Origin: Flexivirga oryzae
GTDB lineage: Bacteria; Actinomycetota; Actinomycetes; Actinomycetales; Dermatophilaceae
Assembly: GCF_014190805.1 (NCBI RefSeq)
Contig: NZ_JACHVQ010000002.1
Coordinates: forward strand, 682,001 to 746,000
Reading direction: 5' to 3'
DNA length: 64,000 nt
In this document: positions 1 to 8,001 of the stretch, one piece after another
Layout: each line of letters begins with the position of its first letter
Numbering within the stretch: position 1 is the stretch's first letter
The notes under the pieces: generated by a model
The model's input: only the letters and a program-made list of their open reading frames with translations
The model's database searches: none
Told to the model about the DNA's origin: nothing
Translations under genes and position numbers: made by a program

Positions 1-2
1 AC

Positions 3-431
3 CTCGACGCGCTTCCGCAGACCTACGCCCACGGTGACGCAGGCCCGCAGAACCTGCTCATACCGGCCGCCGATCGCAGCCAGCGCGTCGTGATCGACTG
101 GGGTTTCGGCACACCGCTACCCATCGGATTCGACCTCGGACAGTTGTTGATCGGGTTGGCCCACGCCGGCGAGCTCGCCCCGGACCGGCTGCGGGAGATC
201 GATGCCGCGATCCTGCCGGCCTATCTCGAAGGGCTCGCCGACGAGCACTACATCGCCGATCCCGTGGAGGTGCGGTTCGGGTATGTCGGGTCGATGGCCG
301 CACGCTCCGCCCTGTGCGCCCTACCCCTGGAGCTCCTCGACACGACACCGACGGAGGCCGACCTCGACCTGCTGGTGGACCGGGTGCGACTGACCAGGGT
401 GCTGGTGGACATGGCGCCCGCCGCTCACTGA
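3..431 (+). CDS. Aminoglycoside phosphotransferase/choline kinase-fold protein, C-terminal part
   Basis: The gene enters from outside the window and is open in frame from base 3 to the TGA at 429-431. The start of the visible part carries the APH-family catalytic loop (HGDAGPQNLL, where H-G-D-x-x-x-x-N holds the catalytic Asp and metal-binding Asn). VVIDWGFG follows as the DFG-like metal site, then GFDLGQLLIG, typical of the C-terminal helices. The family transfers the ATP gamma-phosphate to small alcohols, antibiotics or sugars in the cytosol; the substrate cannot be read from this fragment. The N-terminal ATP-binding lobe is missing only because of the window edge. A GTG at 90 is internal and not the real start. 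Confidence 0.85.
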   Translation, partial: LDALPQTYAHGDAGPQNLLIPAADRSQRVVIDWGFGTPLPIGFDLGQLLIGLAHAGELAPDRLREIDAAILPAYLEGLADEHYIADPVEVRFGYVGSMAARSALCALPLELLDTTPTEADLDLLVDRVRLTRVLVDMAPAAH

Positions 432-444
432 GTGGCCGGGCGAG

Positions 445-1548
445 TCAGACGTGCGGTCGCTCGAGGACCGGTGCGGGACCCTCGACCGGCGCCTCACGGT
501 CCGGCACTCTCCAACTCGACAGGACCCCGGAGCCGCCCAGTAGCCGCGGCAGGTGCAGCGGCCGGCGGCGCAGCACCCGCCACGCCGCCAGCAGCACCAG
601 CGCGTAGAGCACACCGGCGATCTCATCGGTCACGTAGTGCTCACCGGAGTAGACGAGCGTGAACGCCATCAGCGCCGGGTAGAGCAGCAGCAACGGCCGC
701 ACCCAGCGACGGACGCTGAACCAGAAGAACCCGACCACGAGGGTCGCGGTCGCCATGTGCAGCGAAGGCATCGCGGCGACCGGGTTGGAGCGCGCCTGCG
801 CGTCGCCGAGCACCTGCGCCGCGCCGTGGAAGTCCAGCCACGCCCAGCCCTGCCCGGAGATGCGGTAGATCGGCGTCCCCGAGATGTAGTCCTGTTGCGA
901 CGCGAGCCACGGCGGACTCATCGGGAAGAGGAAGTATGTCGCAATGCCCGCGACGGCCAGCGCGACGAGCAGCGCCGCCCAGGCACGGAACCGGTCGCGG
1001 GAGCGGATCCACAGCACGGCCGCCACGATCGGCGACACCATGAAGTGGCTGCAGTAACACATGGTGATGAAGATCGACCACCACGGCGCGTGCGCGACCG
1101 CGCCGCTGAGTTGCTCCTGCACCCATTGGTTCGGCAGGTGTCCGCCGAACAGCCACTCGTCGACGCGGATCGGGAAGGTCACGTGCAGCGGCATACCCAG
1201 GCGGTTGACCGATCCCTCGAGCGGGAAGCCGTCGGTGAAGCCGCCGCTGAAGTGCGATGCGGCGCCGTAACTGTAGTCGTAGGCGAGCAGGATCCCCTGG
1301 AACGGCAACCAGTCCAGCATCATCCGGACCCAGGCCCGCCAGCCCTTGCCGATGCACACCGCGGTGAGGCCGACGATGATCCAGATGGTGAGGCCGACCC
1401 GGTCCATCGGCACGCCCCACGTCACGCAGTAGCTCGCCAGCACGACGACATACAGCCCGATGGCCCCCCAGCGCACCGTGGTCCACGGCACGCGGGAGGA
1501 AAACGTCGTGGGGACGCTCTCCTCCCCTGCGGTGACCATTCGAAACAT
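445..1548 (-). CDS. PAP2-superfamily integral membrane phosphatase/phosphotransferase (AUR1-like)
   Basis: A polytopic membrane protein of about 367 residues with at least six hydrophobic segments. Two PAP2 signature blocks are visible: AMPSLHMA near residue 260 (catalytic His) and SGEHYVTD near 303 (His plus Asp). These define the vanadium-peroxidase-like active site used by lipid phosphatases and inositol-phosphorylceramide synthase-type enzymes. The length and the SLHMA block fit the AUR1-like branch that acts on phosphoinositides or polyprenyl lipids at the membrane. I chose ATG 1548; a TTG at 1557 with GGAG just before it is an alternative. It converges on the upstream kinase gene with a 13-base gap. 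The lipid substrate is not deducible. Confidence 0.85.
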   Translation of the reverse strand: MFRMVTAGEESVPTTFSSRVPWTTVRWGAIGLYVVVLASYCVTWGVPMDRVGLTIWIIVGLTAVCIGKGWRAWVRMMLDWLPFQGILLAYDYSYGAASHFSGGFTDGFPLEGSVNRLGMPLHVTFPIRVDEWLFGGHLPNQWVQEQLSGAVAHAPWWSIFITMCYCSHFMVSPIVAAVLWIRSRDRFRAWAALLVALAVAGIATYFLFPMSPPWLASQQDYISGTPIYRISGQGWAWLDFHGAAQVLGDAQARSNPVAAMPSLHMATATLVVGFFWFSVRRWVRPLLLLYPALMAFTLVYSGEHYVTDEIAGVLYALVLLAAWRVLRRRPLHLPRLLGGSGVLSSWRVPDREAPVEGPAPVLERPHV

Positions 1549-1704
1549 AGTAGACAAACACTCCGGGAATCACCCGTGGATTGGCGGTGTACCGGGCGTG
1601 GGTATGGCGCCGGCGCGCCCCGGCGTGACGTGGACGCTGGGACGTGGCAGGCTCGGACGGGGCAGGAGAGCTGCCCACGGCATACGAACGGAGATTGCAA
1701 GGCT

Positions 1705-2037
1705 ATGGCTGGGATGGCGTACAAGGTGCTGCTCACGGTGTCCGGCATCGCCGCAGGCAAGGCCGCGAAGAAGGTCACCACGTCGACCTGGAAGACCGCG
1801 ACGGGCGGCACTCCACCGGTCGACAAGCACGACCCGAACTACTCCGCGGCGCAGGTCGCGGTGTTCGCGATCCTCTCCTCCGCCATCGCCGGCGGATTCC
1901 GTGCCTACGCCCAGCGCAAGGCGTCCGACTACTACACGAAGACGTCGGGGCATCTGCCGCCGCCGGTCGAGAAGGCCCGCAAGAAGGCGGAGGCTGCCGC
2001 TGCCGCGAAGGGCTCGAAGAAGTCCGCGAAGGCCTGA
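1705..2037 (+). CDS. DUF4235 family small membrane-associated protein
   Basis: A 110-residue protein of the actinobacterial DUF4235 type. The N-terminus (MAGMAYKVLLTVSGIAAGKAA) is a short hydrophobic segment, followed by a conserved middle with a second hydrophobic stretch (VAVFAILSSAIAGGF). The C-terminus is rich in Lys and Ala (KKAEAAAAAKGSKKSAKA), probably disordered and possibly nucleic-acid or membrane binding. GGAG lies about 11 bases before ATG 1705; ATG 1714 is an alternative. No function is established for the family. It is transcribed away from the divergent PAP2 gene and probably stands alone. Confidence 0.8.
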   Translation: MAGMAYKVLLTVSGIAAGKAAKKVTTSTWKTATGGTPPVDKHDPNYSAAQVAVFAILSSAIAGGFRAYAQRKASDYYTKTSGHLPPPVEKARKKAEAAAAAKGSKKSAKA

Positions 2038-2085
2038 GCTTTTCTGCGACTTCTGCTGACGTCACCTGTCAGTTAGGCTCACCTT

Positions 2086-2162
2086 ATGAGCGCCGACCGA
2101 GCCGAGGATCGCAGCGAAGCGAGGACCGGAGGCGAGGGAAGAGGCGCGGCCAACGCTATGAG
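2086..2162 (+). repeat. Repeat element inserted at a start codon, flanked by TATGAG
   Basis: TATGAG occurs at 2085-2090 and again at 2157-2162, bracketing about 70 bases rich in GAGG/GCGAAGCGAGG that resemble the repeat family described elsewhere in this window. Deleting one TATGAG and the bases between would place the promoter-like TAGGCT directly before ATGAGTGAC, giving a simple leaderless gene. The arrangement looks like an insertion with a short target duplication, but it has not been compared with other genomes. Confidence 0.5.
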
Positions 2163-2544
2163 TGACGCGCGAACGGACGAGGGAGCACCGGCGGGGCACG
2201 TCGTCGACCCCCGCACCGATCTCGCACGTGACGGTGACGTGCCCGGTCTGGTCGGTCAGCTGGAGACCGGTATGCCGGTCGACCTGGCCGATTCGTGCGG
2301 CAACACGCTGCTGATGCTGGCGGCATACCACGGGCACGCGGGCGCGGTGTCCGCGCTGATCGAGCGCGGTGCCGACGTCAACCGGCTCAACGACCGCGGT
2401 CAGTCCCCACTGGCCGGCGCGGTGTTCAAGGGCGAGGACACGATCGTCTGGCTCCTGCTGGATGCCGGCGCCGACGTCAACACCGGGTCACCGTCCGCCG
2501 CCGCCACCGCCGAGCTGTTCGGCCGCGGCGACCTGCTCCGCTGA
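2086..2544 (+). CDS. Ankyrin repeat protein with repeat-derived N-terminus
   Basis: A small ankyrin protein of 152 residues. Two ankyrin units are clear (GNTLLMLAAYHGHAGAVSAL and GQSPLAGAVFKGEDTIVWLL, each followed by GAD-VN), with partial units around them, so it is a protein-binding module without an enzymatic domain. ATG 2086 lies seven bases after a possible -10 element (TAGGCT, 2074-2079), as expected for a leaderless mRNA. The first 24 residues are rich in Glu, Arg and Ala and come from an inserted repeat (2089-2157). The ankyrin-type sequence follows a second ATG at 2158. Partner and role are unknown; similar single-domain ankyrins are common in actinobacteria. Confidence 0.8.
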   Translation: MSADRAEDRSEARTGGEGRGAANAMSDARTDEGAPAGHVVDPRTDLARDGDVPGLVGQLETGMPVDLADSCGNTLLMLAAYHGHAGAVSALIERGADVNRLNDRGQSPLAGAVFKGEDTIVWLLLDAGADVNTGSPSAAATAELFGRGDLLR

Positions 2545-2573
2545 GTTCTCCGATTGAGAGGAGCACAAACCGA

Positions 2574-2616
2574 CCGAGTGGAGTACGAATTCGAGCGTAT
2601 TTCATACTCCGCTCGG
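2574..2616. terminator. Bidirectional hairpin between convergent genes
   Basis: CCGAGTGGAGTA (2574-2585) pairs with TACTCCGCTCGG (2605-2616), 12 positions with a single T-G wobble and a 19-base loop. It lies between the convergent ankyrin and metallopeptidase genes, so a terminator for both strands is the simplest reading. No clear T-run follows. A further related arm (GTACTCCTGTCGGT, 2624-2637) can pair alternatively with the left side. Confidence 0.5.
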
Positions 2617-2636
2617 GACGCATGTACTCCTGTCGG

Positions 2637-3539
2637 TCAGGACACGAGCTCGGCGACCTGCTTCTTGTATTGCGCCGCCCAGTCCTTGGTGACCGACGCG
2701 AGCGTGGCGCCGAACACCGCGTGGAACGCGTGCGACGTGCTGCCGCCGGAGGCGTCGGTCGCACGCTTGTAGAACCGGATCGCGCTGCGTTGGCCGAAGC
2801 GGTCGACCAGGTAGGCCACGAACACGAAGGCCTGGGCGTACGAGCTGCCCGGCCGGTGGGCGAAGTCGGCGTCGGTCGGCACGACCGCCGGGGGTGGCTT
2901 CGTCGGAAACGCGATCATGATCGCCGAGGCGACCCACTCGGCGAATCCCTCGAGGACCCATTTCGGTGCGCCACCGTCGCCGTCCTCCAGCGTGTTGGCG
3001 TGGAACAGCTCGTGCCGGATGACGGAGTTGAGGTAGTCGTCGTCGTCCAGCAGCGTCATGCCGTGTCCCACCGCGGCGGCGCACTTGATGACGACCCAGC
3101 CCTGCCAGCTCGAATCCACCGGCGCGCAGTAGTCGCCGGCGACGTCCGCGGTCCGGTCGTGCGACCAGCTGTCGAACTCGGCGGACGTCCTGGGCAGCAG
3201 CACCAGATACTTCTGATCCAGGTGTATGCCGGTGAGCTTCTCGATCACCCGGATCGAGGTGTCGGCGTGCAGCTGACAGGCCTGCAGCTCCCCCACCCCG
3301 ATGTCGCCCACCAGCACCGAGCGTGCGCTGGTCAACGCGTGCAGATCACGCCGCGTCGCCAGCGGTCCCGGGGTGAAACTGTCCGCGATCCGGTCGATGA
3401 CGCTCGGCGCCAACGTTCCGCGCGGCGCGGTCGTGTCGCCGGCGGACGTGCGCGCCACCACGCCGGACGCCCTGCAGCCGGTGAGCGCCGACACCGCTGC
3501 GACCCCCGCCAAGCCGAGCGCCTGTCGCCTACCCAGCAC
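2637..3539 (-). CDS. Lipoprotein zinc metallopeptidase, peptidase MA-like
   Basis: A 300-residue exported protein. The N-terminus is a twin-Arg-like signal (MLGRRQALGLAG) ending in the lipobox LTGC at about residue 22, so the mature protein should be lipid-anchored outside the membrane. A gluzincin site is visible: HELFH near residue 176, then WVLEGFAEWVAS about 20 residues on, giving the two His and the third Glu ligand. This fits the peptidase MA-like group. The natural substrate is unknown. The start is GTG 3539. It is transcribed towards the ankyrin gene and separated from it by a hairpin. Confidence 0.8.
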   Translation of the reverse strand: MLGRRQALGLAGVAAVSALTGCRASGVVARTSAGDTTAPRGTLAPSVIDRIADSFTPGPLATRRDLHALTSARSVLVGDIGVGELQACQLHADTSIRVIEKLTGIHLDQKYLVLLPRTSAEFDSWSHDRTADVAGDYCAPVDSSWQGWVVIKCAAAVGHGMTLLDDDDYLNSVIRHELFHANTLEDGDGGAPKWVLEGFAEWVASAIMIAFPTKPPPAVVPTDADFAHRPGSSYAQAFVFVAYLVDRFGQRSAIRFYKRATDASGGSTSHAFHAVFGATLASVTKDWAAQYKKQVAELVS

Positions 3540-3599
3540 CGCCGTGCCCCTCTCCTCGGTCGTCCGCAGCCTCGCTCACGCTGCTGGGAGCACGCTGAA

Positions 3600-4118
3600 T
3601 CACCGCTCCCAGGGGGCACCCGCGCCGCGGATCTCCTCGAACGCCAACCAGGTCCGCGTGCCCAGGACGCCGGGGATCGCCTGGATCCGCTCCAGCACGA
3701 GGGTGCGCAACGCCTGGTTGTCGGGGGCGTGGGCGAGCGCGAGCACGTCGAACTCCGACGCCAGCAACGAGATCGAGTCGATGTAGTCCAGTTTCGCCAG
3801 CTCCGCGGAGACCGCCCGCCAGGTGTTCTGCTCGATCTGCAGCGCGATGTACGCCGTGGTCTGCAACCCCGCCAGGTGCGGCACCACCCGCGCGGAGAAG
3901 CCGGCGATCACGCCGTCGTCGAGCAGCCGTTGCAGCCGGGCGTACGTCGCCGCCCGCGACAGGTGCAACTGCTCGGCGAGCGACCGCACCGACAGCCGAG
4001 CGTCCCGCTCCAGCGCACCGACGATCCGCAGGTCGACGGCGTCGAGGGCGCGGGGCGCGGCCGACTGTCCGGTTGAGCTCGGACTGCGACCGGGTTTGCT
4101 GGACTCCTGTGGCGTCAT
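3600..4118 (-). CDS. Lrp/AsnC family transcriptional regulator, probably of the bkd operon
   Basis: A 172-residue regulator with the usual two parts: an N-terminal AsnC-type helix-turn-helix (LDAVDLRIVGALERDARLSV and LSRAATYARLQRLLDDGVI, about residues 25-75) and a C-terminal RAM/ACT-like ligand domain (TTAYIALQIE onward). Lrp-type proteins form octamers that sense amino acids or 2-oxoacids. The gene is divergent from the branched-chain 2-oxoacid dehydrogenase operon; in Streptomyces and Pseudomonas related BkdR proteins control bkd genes. The ATG at 4118 lies inside the first of two palindromes (4116-4149), which suggests autoregulation. Control of bkdABC is inference from position. Confidence 0.88.
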   Translation of the reverse strand: MTPQESSKPGRSPSSTGQSAAPRALDAVDLRIVGALERDARLSVRSLAEQLHLSRAATYARLQRLLDDGVIAGFSARVVPHLAGLQTTAYIALQIEQNTWRAVSAELAKLDYIDSISLLASEFDVLALAHAPDNQALRTLVLERIQAIPGVLGTRTWLAFEEIRGAGAPWER

Positions 4119-4149
4119 ACCGGAAGTATGCCGCCATACGTCTTGTATG
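4116..4149. promoter_or_regulatory. Paired 15-bp palindromes CATAC-N5-GTATG, candidate Lrp operators
   Basis: CATAC-CGGAA-GTATG (4116-4130) and CATAC-GTCTT-GTATG (4135-4149) are perfect palindromes with starts 19 bases apart, about two helical turns. The first overlaps the start codon of the Lrp-type gene; the second ends 47 bases before the E1 alpha start. Regularly spaced sites on one helix face are normal for Lrp octamers. The half-site GTATG is also enriched throughout the window, so part of the signal may be background. Confidence 0.6.
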
Positions 4150-4196
4150 ACCCGCACAATCGGTGCAATCTGCCAAGTCGGCGGCACACTGGAGTG

Positions 4197-5306
4197 ATGG
4201 AGACCACAGTCGAGGCGATGACAGCTGGCTTGCTGCCCTCGCCCAATCCGGTGCAGTTGATCGACCCGACGGGCGCCGAGGTGGAGCAGGCCGGCACCCG
4301 GCGCGATTACCCGGTGCCCAGTGCGGCGCGGCTGCGCGAGGTGTGGCACGCGATGGTGATCGGACGGCGGTTCGACATCCAGGCGACCGCACTGACCAAG
4401 CAGGGACGGCTCGCGGTCTACCCGAGCTCGCGCGGCCAGGAGGCGTGCCAGGTCGGCGCGACGCTGTCGATCACCGGCGACGACTGGCTCTTCCCGACCT
4501 ACCGTGAGTCGATGGCGCTGGTGACCCGCGGCATCGACCCCGTCGAGGTGCTCTCGCTGCTGCGCGGCGACAGCCACTGCGGCTACGACCCGATCGCGAC
4601 CAGGACCGCCGCGCAGTGCACTCCGCTGTCGACGCAGCTGATCCACGCCGCCGGTGCGGGGTATGGCGAGAAGCGTCGCGGCACCGACCATGTCGCGCTG
4701 GCGTTCATCGGTGACGGCGCGACCAGCGAGGGCGACTTCCACGAGGCGCTGAACTTCGCCGCGGTCTTCGAAGCACCGACCATCTTCTTCGTCCAGAACA
4801 ACAAGTACGCCATCAGCGTCCCACTCTCCAAGCAGACCAAGGCACCGTCGTTGGCCTACAAGGGAATCGGGTACGGCGTCCCCGCCGAACAGGTCGACGG
4901 CAACGACCCGGCGGCCGTGCTCGCGGTCATGGACGCTGCGCTGGAGCACTGCCGCAGCGGCAAGGGACCGTTCCTGATCGAGGCACACACCTACCGCCTC
5001 GACGCGCACACCAACGCCGACGACGCCACCCGCTACCGGTCCGACGACGAAGTGACCGCGTGGCTGGAGCGCGACCCGATCGCGCGGGTCGAGGCGTGGC
5101 TGCGGGCCCGTGGCGAGCTGGGCGACGACATCGTCGCGGCGACCAACGCCGAGGCGGAGGCCATGGCCGCACAGCTGCGTGACCGGATGAACGCCGATCC
5201 GAGCGTGGATCCGATGTCGTTGTTCGACAACGTTTTTGCACAACGCACGCCGCAGCTGGAGGAAGCACGTGCAATGGTCGCCGAAGAGATCCAGGCGGAG
5301 GTCTGA
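4197..5306 (+). CDS. bkdA: Branched-chain 2-oxoacid dehydrogenase E1 component, alpha subunit
   Basis: This 369-residue thiamine-diphosphate subunit decarboxylates branched-chain 2-oxoacids (or pyruvate) together with the beta subunit encoded next. The ThDP-binding motif is clear: GDGATSEGD at residues 172-180 and FVQNNKYAIS near 198-207, the two ends of the GDG-x-NN signature. FPTYRESM near 99 and the loop ATRYRSDDEV near 280 are typical of E1 alpha. ATG 4197 is the likely start; GGAG lies only two bases before it, so a leaderless or GTG 4194 start is possible. It is first in a three-gene operon with a one-base gap to E1 beta. Its position beside an Lrp gene favours the branched-chain complex over pyruvate dehydrogenase. 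Confidence 0.92.
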   Translation: METTVEAMTAGLLPSPNPVQLIDPTGAEVEQAGTRRDYPVPSAARLREVWHAMVIGRRFDIQATALTKQGRLAVYPSSRGQEACQVGATLSITGDDWLFPTYRESMALVTRGIDPVEVLSLLRGDSHCGYDPIATRTAAQCTPLSTQLIHAAGAGYGEKRRGTDHVALAFIGDGATSEGDFHEALNFAAVFEAPTIFFVQNNKYAISVPLSKQTKAPSLAYKGIGYGVPAEQVDGNDPAAVLAVMDAALEHCRSGKGPFLIEAHTYRLDAHTNADDATRYRSDDEVTAWLERDPIARVEAWLRARGELGDDIVAATNAEAEAMAAQLRDRMNADPSVDPMSLFDNVFAQRTPQLEEARAMVAEEIQAEV

Positions 5307-5307
5307 G

Positions 5308-6321
5308 ATGACAGTGACGATGGGCGGCGCACTCAACGCCGCACTGCGCGACGCGCTCGCAGCGGACGACGACGTGTTGGTCTTCGGTGAGGACGTCGGC
5401 ACCCTCGGTGGTGTCTTCCGGATCACCGACGGACTCACCCAGCAGTTCGGCGAAACCCGTTGCTTCGACACGCCACTCGCCGAGTCCGGCATCGTCGGCT
5501 TCGCGATCGGCATGTGCCTCACCGGTTTCCGGCCGGTCGTGGAGATGCAGTTCGACGCGTTCGCCTACCCGGCGTTCGAGCAGATCACCTCGCACGTCGC
5601 CAAGATGCGCAACCGCACCTCCGGCCGGGTCGGGCTGCCGTTGGTCATCCGGGTCCCCTACGCGGGCGGTATCGGCGGCGTCGAGCACCACTGCGACTCC
5701 AGCGAGGGCTACTACGCGCACACCCCCGGCCTCAAGGTCGTCACCCCGTCCGATGCGGCCGACGCCTACAGCCTGCTGCGTGAGGCGATCGAGGACCCGG
5801 ACCCGGTCATCTTCATGGAGCCGAAGGCGCTCTACTGGTCGAAGCAGGACATCGAACTCCCCTGCAAACGCCCGGCATTCGGCAAGGCGAAGGTCCGCCG
5901 TGACGGTGACGACGTCACGCTGGTCACCTACGGACCGTCCGTGCCGACCGCACTGAAGGCCGCGGAGGCCGCCGCGGAGGAGGGCTGGAGTGTCGAGGTC
6001 GTCGACCTGCGCACCATCGTGCCCTTCGACGACGAGACCGTCGTGGAGTCCGTGCGCCGCACCGGCCGGTGCGTGGTCGTGTCGGAGGCGCAGGGCTTCG
6101 CGGGCGTCGCCGGGGAGATCTCGGCCCGGGTGACCGAGCGCTGCTTCCACTCGCTGGCCGCCCCGGTCGCGCGGGTGAGCGGCCTGCCCACGCCATACCC
6201 CGCACCGATGCTGGAGAAGACCTACCTGCCCGGCGTCGAGCGCATCCTGGACGCGATCGCCCGGCTGCAGTGGGACGACCAGCCCGACCTGACCTACGCG
6301 GAGGTCGGTGCCCGTGGCTGA
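5308..6321 (+). CDS. bkdB: Branched-chain 2-oxoacid dehydrogenase E1 component, beta subunit
   Basis: A 337-residue subunit that completes the E1 alpha2-beta2 heterotetramer. The pyrimidine-binding half of the ThDP site shows VFGEDVG at residues 25-31 with the conserved activating Glu. The transketolase-like fold continues through DTPLAESGIVGFAIGM and the EMQFDAFAYPAFEQ block. The C-terminal transketolase domain begins near VTYGPSVPTALKAA. The start ATG 5308 follows the E1 alpha TGA by one base, so translation is coupled. Length and motifs match the family with nothing missing. The product works in the cytosol with the E2 core encoded next; no E3 (dihydrolipoamide dehydrogenase) gene lies in this window. 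Confidence 0.93.
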   Translation: MTVTMGGALNAALRDALAADDDVLVFGEDVGTLGGVFRITDGLTQQFGETRCFDTPLAESGIVGFAIGMCLTGFRPVVEMQFDAFAYPAFEQITSHVAKMRNRTSGRVGLPLVIRVPYAGGIGGVEHHCDSSEGYYAHTPGLKVVTPSDAADAYSLLREAIEDPDPVIFMEPKALYWSKQDIELPCKRPAFGKAKVRRDGDDVTLVTYGPSVPTALKAAEAAAEEGWSVEVVDLRTIVPFDDETVVESVRRTGRCVVVSEAQGFAGVAGEISARVTERCFHSLAAPVARVSGLPTPYPAPMLEKTYLPGVERILDAIARLQWDDQPDLTYAEVGARG

Positions 6322-7612
6322 GCAGACCTTCAACCTCCCGGACCTCGGCGAGGGACTCACCGAGGCCGACCTCGTCGAGTGGTTGGTCGCCGACGGCGAC
6401 GAGGTCGCGATCGACCAGCACGTCGTGGTAGTCGAGACCGCCAAGGCGACCGTCGAGGTGCCCTGCCCGTATGCCGGTCGCGTCCACACCCGGCACGGCG
6501 CGGTGGGCGACACCATAGAGGTCGGATCCGCGCTGTTGACAGTGGATTCCGGGGACGGCGCCGCGAGCGAGTCCGGTGCGGTGCTCGTCGGTTACGGCAC
6601 GTCCGAGGCGAGCAGCAGCTCCTCGGCGGCCCGCCGCGCCGCCCGCCGCAGCCGCGCCGCCTCCGTCACCCCGGCTCCGCCCCCGGCGCCGGCCGCGCAG
6701 CCCACCACCGGGTCCGCCGCACCCAAGGTGATCTCCCCCATCGTGCGCAAGCTGGCGGCCGACCACGGCCTGGACCTGCACACGATCACGCCCGGACCCG
6801 ACGGGGTGATCCGGCGCTGCGACGTCGAGGCCGCGGCCGCGATCACCACCACCGAGCCCGCTACCACCGAGCGCTCGCCGAGTAGCACCTCCGATCGCTC
6901 GCCGAGTAGCGACGAAGGAGCGTATCGAGGTGGCGACCAGCGCATCCCGCTCACCGGCATCCGCCGCGCGGTGGCCGACAAACTCACCACCTCCCGCCGG
7001 GAGATCCCGGACGCCACGACCTGGGTCGACGCCGACGCGACCGGCCTGGTCGAGGCGCGCCGGGTCATCGGCCTGGAACGCGCGGGCCTGCTCGCGCTGC
7101 TCGGCCGCATCTGCGTCGCCGGGCTGCGCCGGTTCCCCGAGCTCAACGCATCCGTGGACACCGACCGGGCCGAGATCGTGCGGCACGGCGCGATCCACCT
7201 GGGTTTCGCAGCGGACTCCCCGCGCGGACTCGTGGTGCCGGTCGTGCACGACGCGCACCTGCTGACCACGCGGCAGCTCGCCGAGCGGATGGTCCAGCTC
7301 GTCGAGGCGGCCCGGGCGGGCACCCTCGCGCCCGCCGACCTGACCGGCGGGACGTTCACGCTGAACAACTACGGCGTCTTCGGCGTCGACGGCAGCACTC
7401 CGATCATCAACCACCCGGAAGCGGCGATGCTGGGCGTCGGGCGGATCATCGACCGGCCGTGGGTCGTCGACGGCGAGCTCGCAGTCCGCAAGGTCGTGCA
7501 GCTGGGGCTGACCTTCGACCACCGGGTCTGCGACGGCGGCGTGGCCGGCGGTTTCCTGCGATTCGTGGCCGACGCGGTGGAGCGACCACTGCAACTGCTC
7601 GGGGACCTGTGA
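6308..7612 (+). CDS. bkdC: Branched-chain 2-oxoacid dehydrogenase E2, dihydrolipoamide acyltransferase
   Basis: The 434-residue core enzyme transfers the acyl group from lipoate to CoA. Domain order: one lipoyl domain (residues 5-80, lipoyl Lys46 in ETAKATVEV), an Ala/Pro linker, a peripheral-subunit-binding domain (ISPIVRKLAADHGLDL, about 139-175), a second linker, and the catalytic domain ending in FDHRVCDG with catalytic His405 and Asp409. The GTG at 6308 overlaps the E1 beta gene by 14 bases; GTG 6314 is an alternative. The second linker (about 189-210, SPSSTSDRSPSSDEG) is encoded by a copy of the window's repeat family, an in-frame insertion into a tolerant region. The catalytic residues are intact, so the enzyme should be active. 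Confidence 0.92.
   Translation: MPVAEQTFNLPDLGEGLTEADLVEWLVADGDEVAIDQHVVVVETAKATVEVPCPYAGRVHTRHGAVGDTIEVGSALLTVDSGDGAASESGAVLVGYGTSEASSSSSAARRAARRSRAASVTPAPPPAPAAQPTTGSAAPKVISPIVRKLAADHGLDLHTITPGPDGVIRRCDVEAAAAITTTEPATTERSPSSTSDRSPSSDEGAYRGGDQRIPLTGIRRAVADKLTTSRREIPDATTWVDADATGLVEARRVIGLERAGLLALLGRICVAGLRRFPELNASVDTDRAEIVRHGAIHLGFAADSPRGLVVPVVHDAHLLTTRQLAERMVQLVEAARAGTLAPADLTGGTFTLNNYGVFGVDGSTPIINHPEAAMLGVGRIIDRPWVVDGELAVRKVVQLGLTFDHRVCDGGVAGGFLRFVADAVERPLQLLGDL
6874..6931 (+). repeat. Repeat-family copy inside the E2 linker
   Basis: Two partial units starting CTCGCCGAGTAGC, the second running into GAAGGAGCGTATCGAGGT, match the intergenic repeat family (for example 23348-23390 and 59270-59312). 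Here the reading frame avoids the TAG and encodes a Ser/Asp-rich linker between the binding and catalytic domains of E2. Confidence 0.65.
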
Positions 7613-7707
7613 CACGTGGGAGGCCTTCGCCATACCACTCGAAACTGCCACGACGTAAACTCGCGCGGGTGATGCGCGTGACAGCAGAAGGTTCCAGGAA
7701 GAAATCA

Positions 7708-8001
7708 GTGCGTCGCGGCGCGACAGGTCTCACCGCTGCCCTCGCGGTCGTCGGCCTGCTCGCCGGCTGCGGTGGCAAGGTCGTCAAGAAGAGCGACCTC
7801 GAGTCGCAGATCAAGGAGAAGGTGGCCGCCGCGGCGACCGGGTCCAAGGTCGGCGACGTCAAGTGCGACGACGACCTGAAGGCCAAGGTGAAGGCGACCA
7901 CGTCCTGCACGGTCTCGATCGACGGCAAGACGCAGAAGATCACCGCGGTCGTCAACAAGGTCGACGGCGACAAGGTGAGCTACAGCATCAAGCAGGGCTG
8001 A
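7708..8001 (+). CDS. DUF4333 domain lipoprotein
   Basis: A 97-residue exported protein. From GTG 7708 the signal peptide is compact (MRRGATGLTAALAVVG) and ends in the lipobox LLAGC. The mature part is a DUF4333-type domain with two conserved cysteines (VKCDDDLKAK and TTSCTVSIDG) that probably form a disulphide outside the cell. AGGAAG lies six bases before GTG 7708, which decides this start. An in-frame ATG at 7672, just after a possible -10 TAAACT (7656-7661), would add 12 residues and give a leaderless mRNA. Its stop overlaps the corA start by one base, so the two are co-translated. Function unknown. Confidence 0.8.
   Translation: MRRGATGLTAALAVVGLLAGCGGKVVKKSDLESQIKEKVAAAATGSKVGDVKCDDDLKAKVKATTSCTVSIDGKTQKITAVVNKVDGDKVSYSIKQG

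Noticed and set aside
553..2037. A long plus-strand frame of 494 codons opposite the PAP2 gene
   Set aside because: Its first part is the antisense of a gene with clear PAP2 motifs, and only the end (from 1705) encodes a DUF4235 protein; the rest is arginine/proline-rich shadow sequence caused by high GC.
3600..5522. A 640-codon minus-strand frame that spans the E1 alpha gene and the Lrp gene
   Set aside because: Only the last 172 codons (from 4118) are real; the rest is antisense of bkdA with no domain.
4197..7612. Pyruvate dehydrogenase operon
   Set aside because: Motifs cannot exclude it, but the adjacent Lrp-type regulator and the subunit arrangement favour the branched-chain complex; the ambiguity remains.
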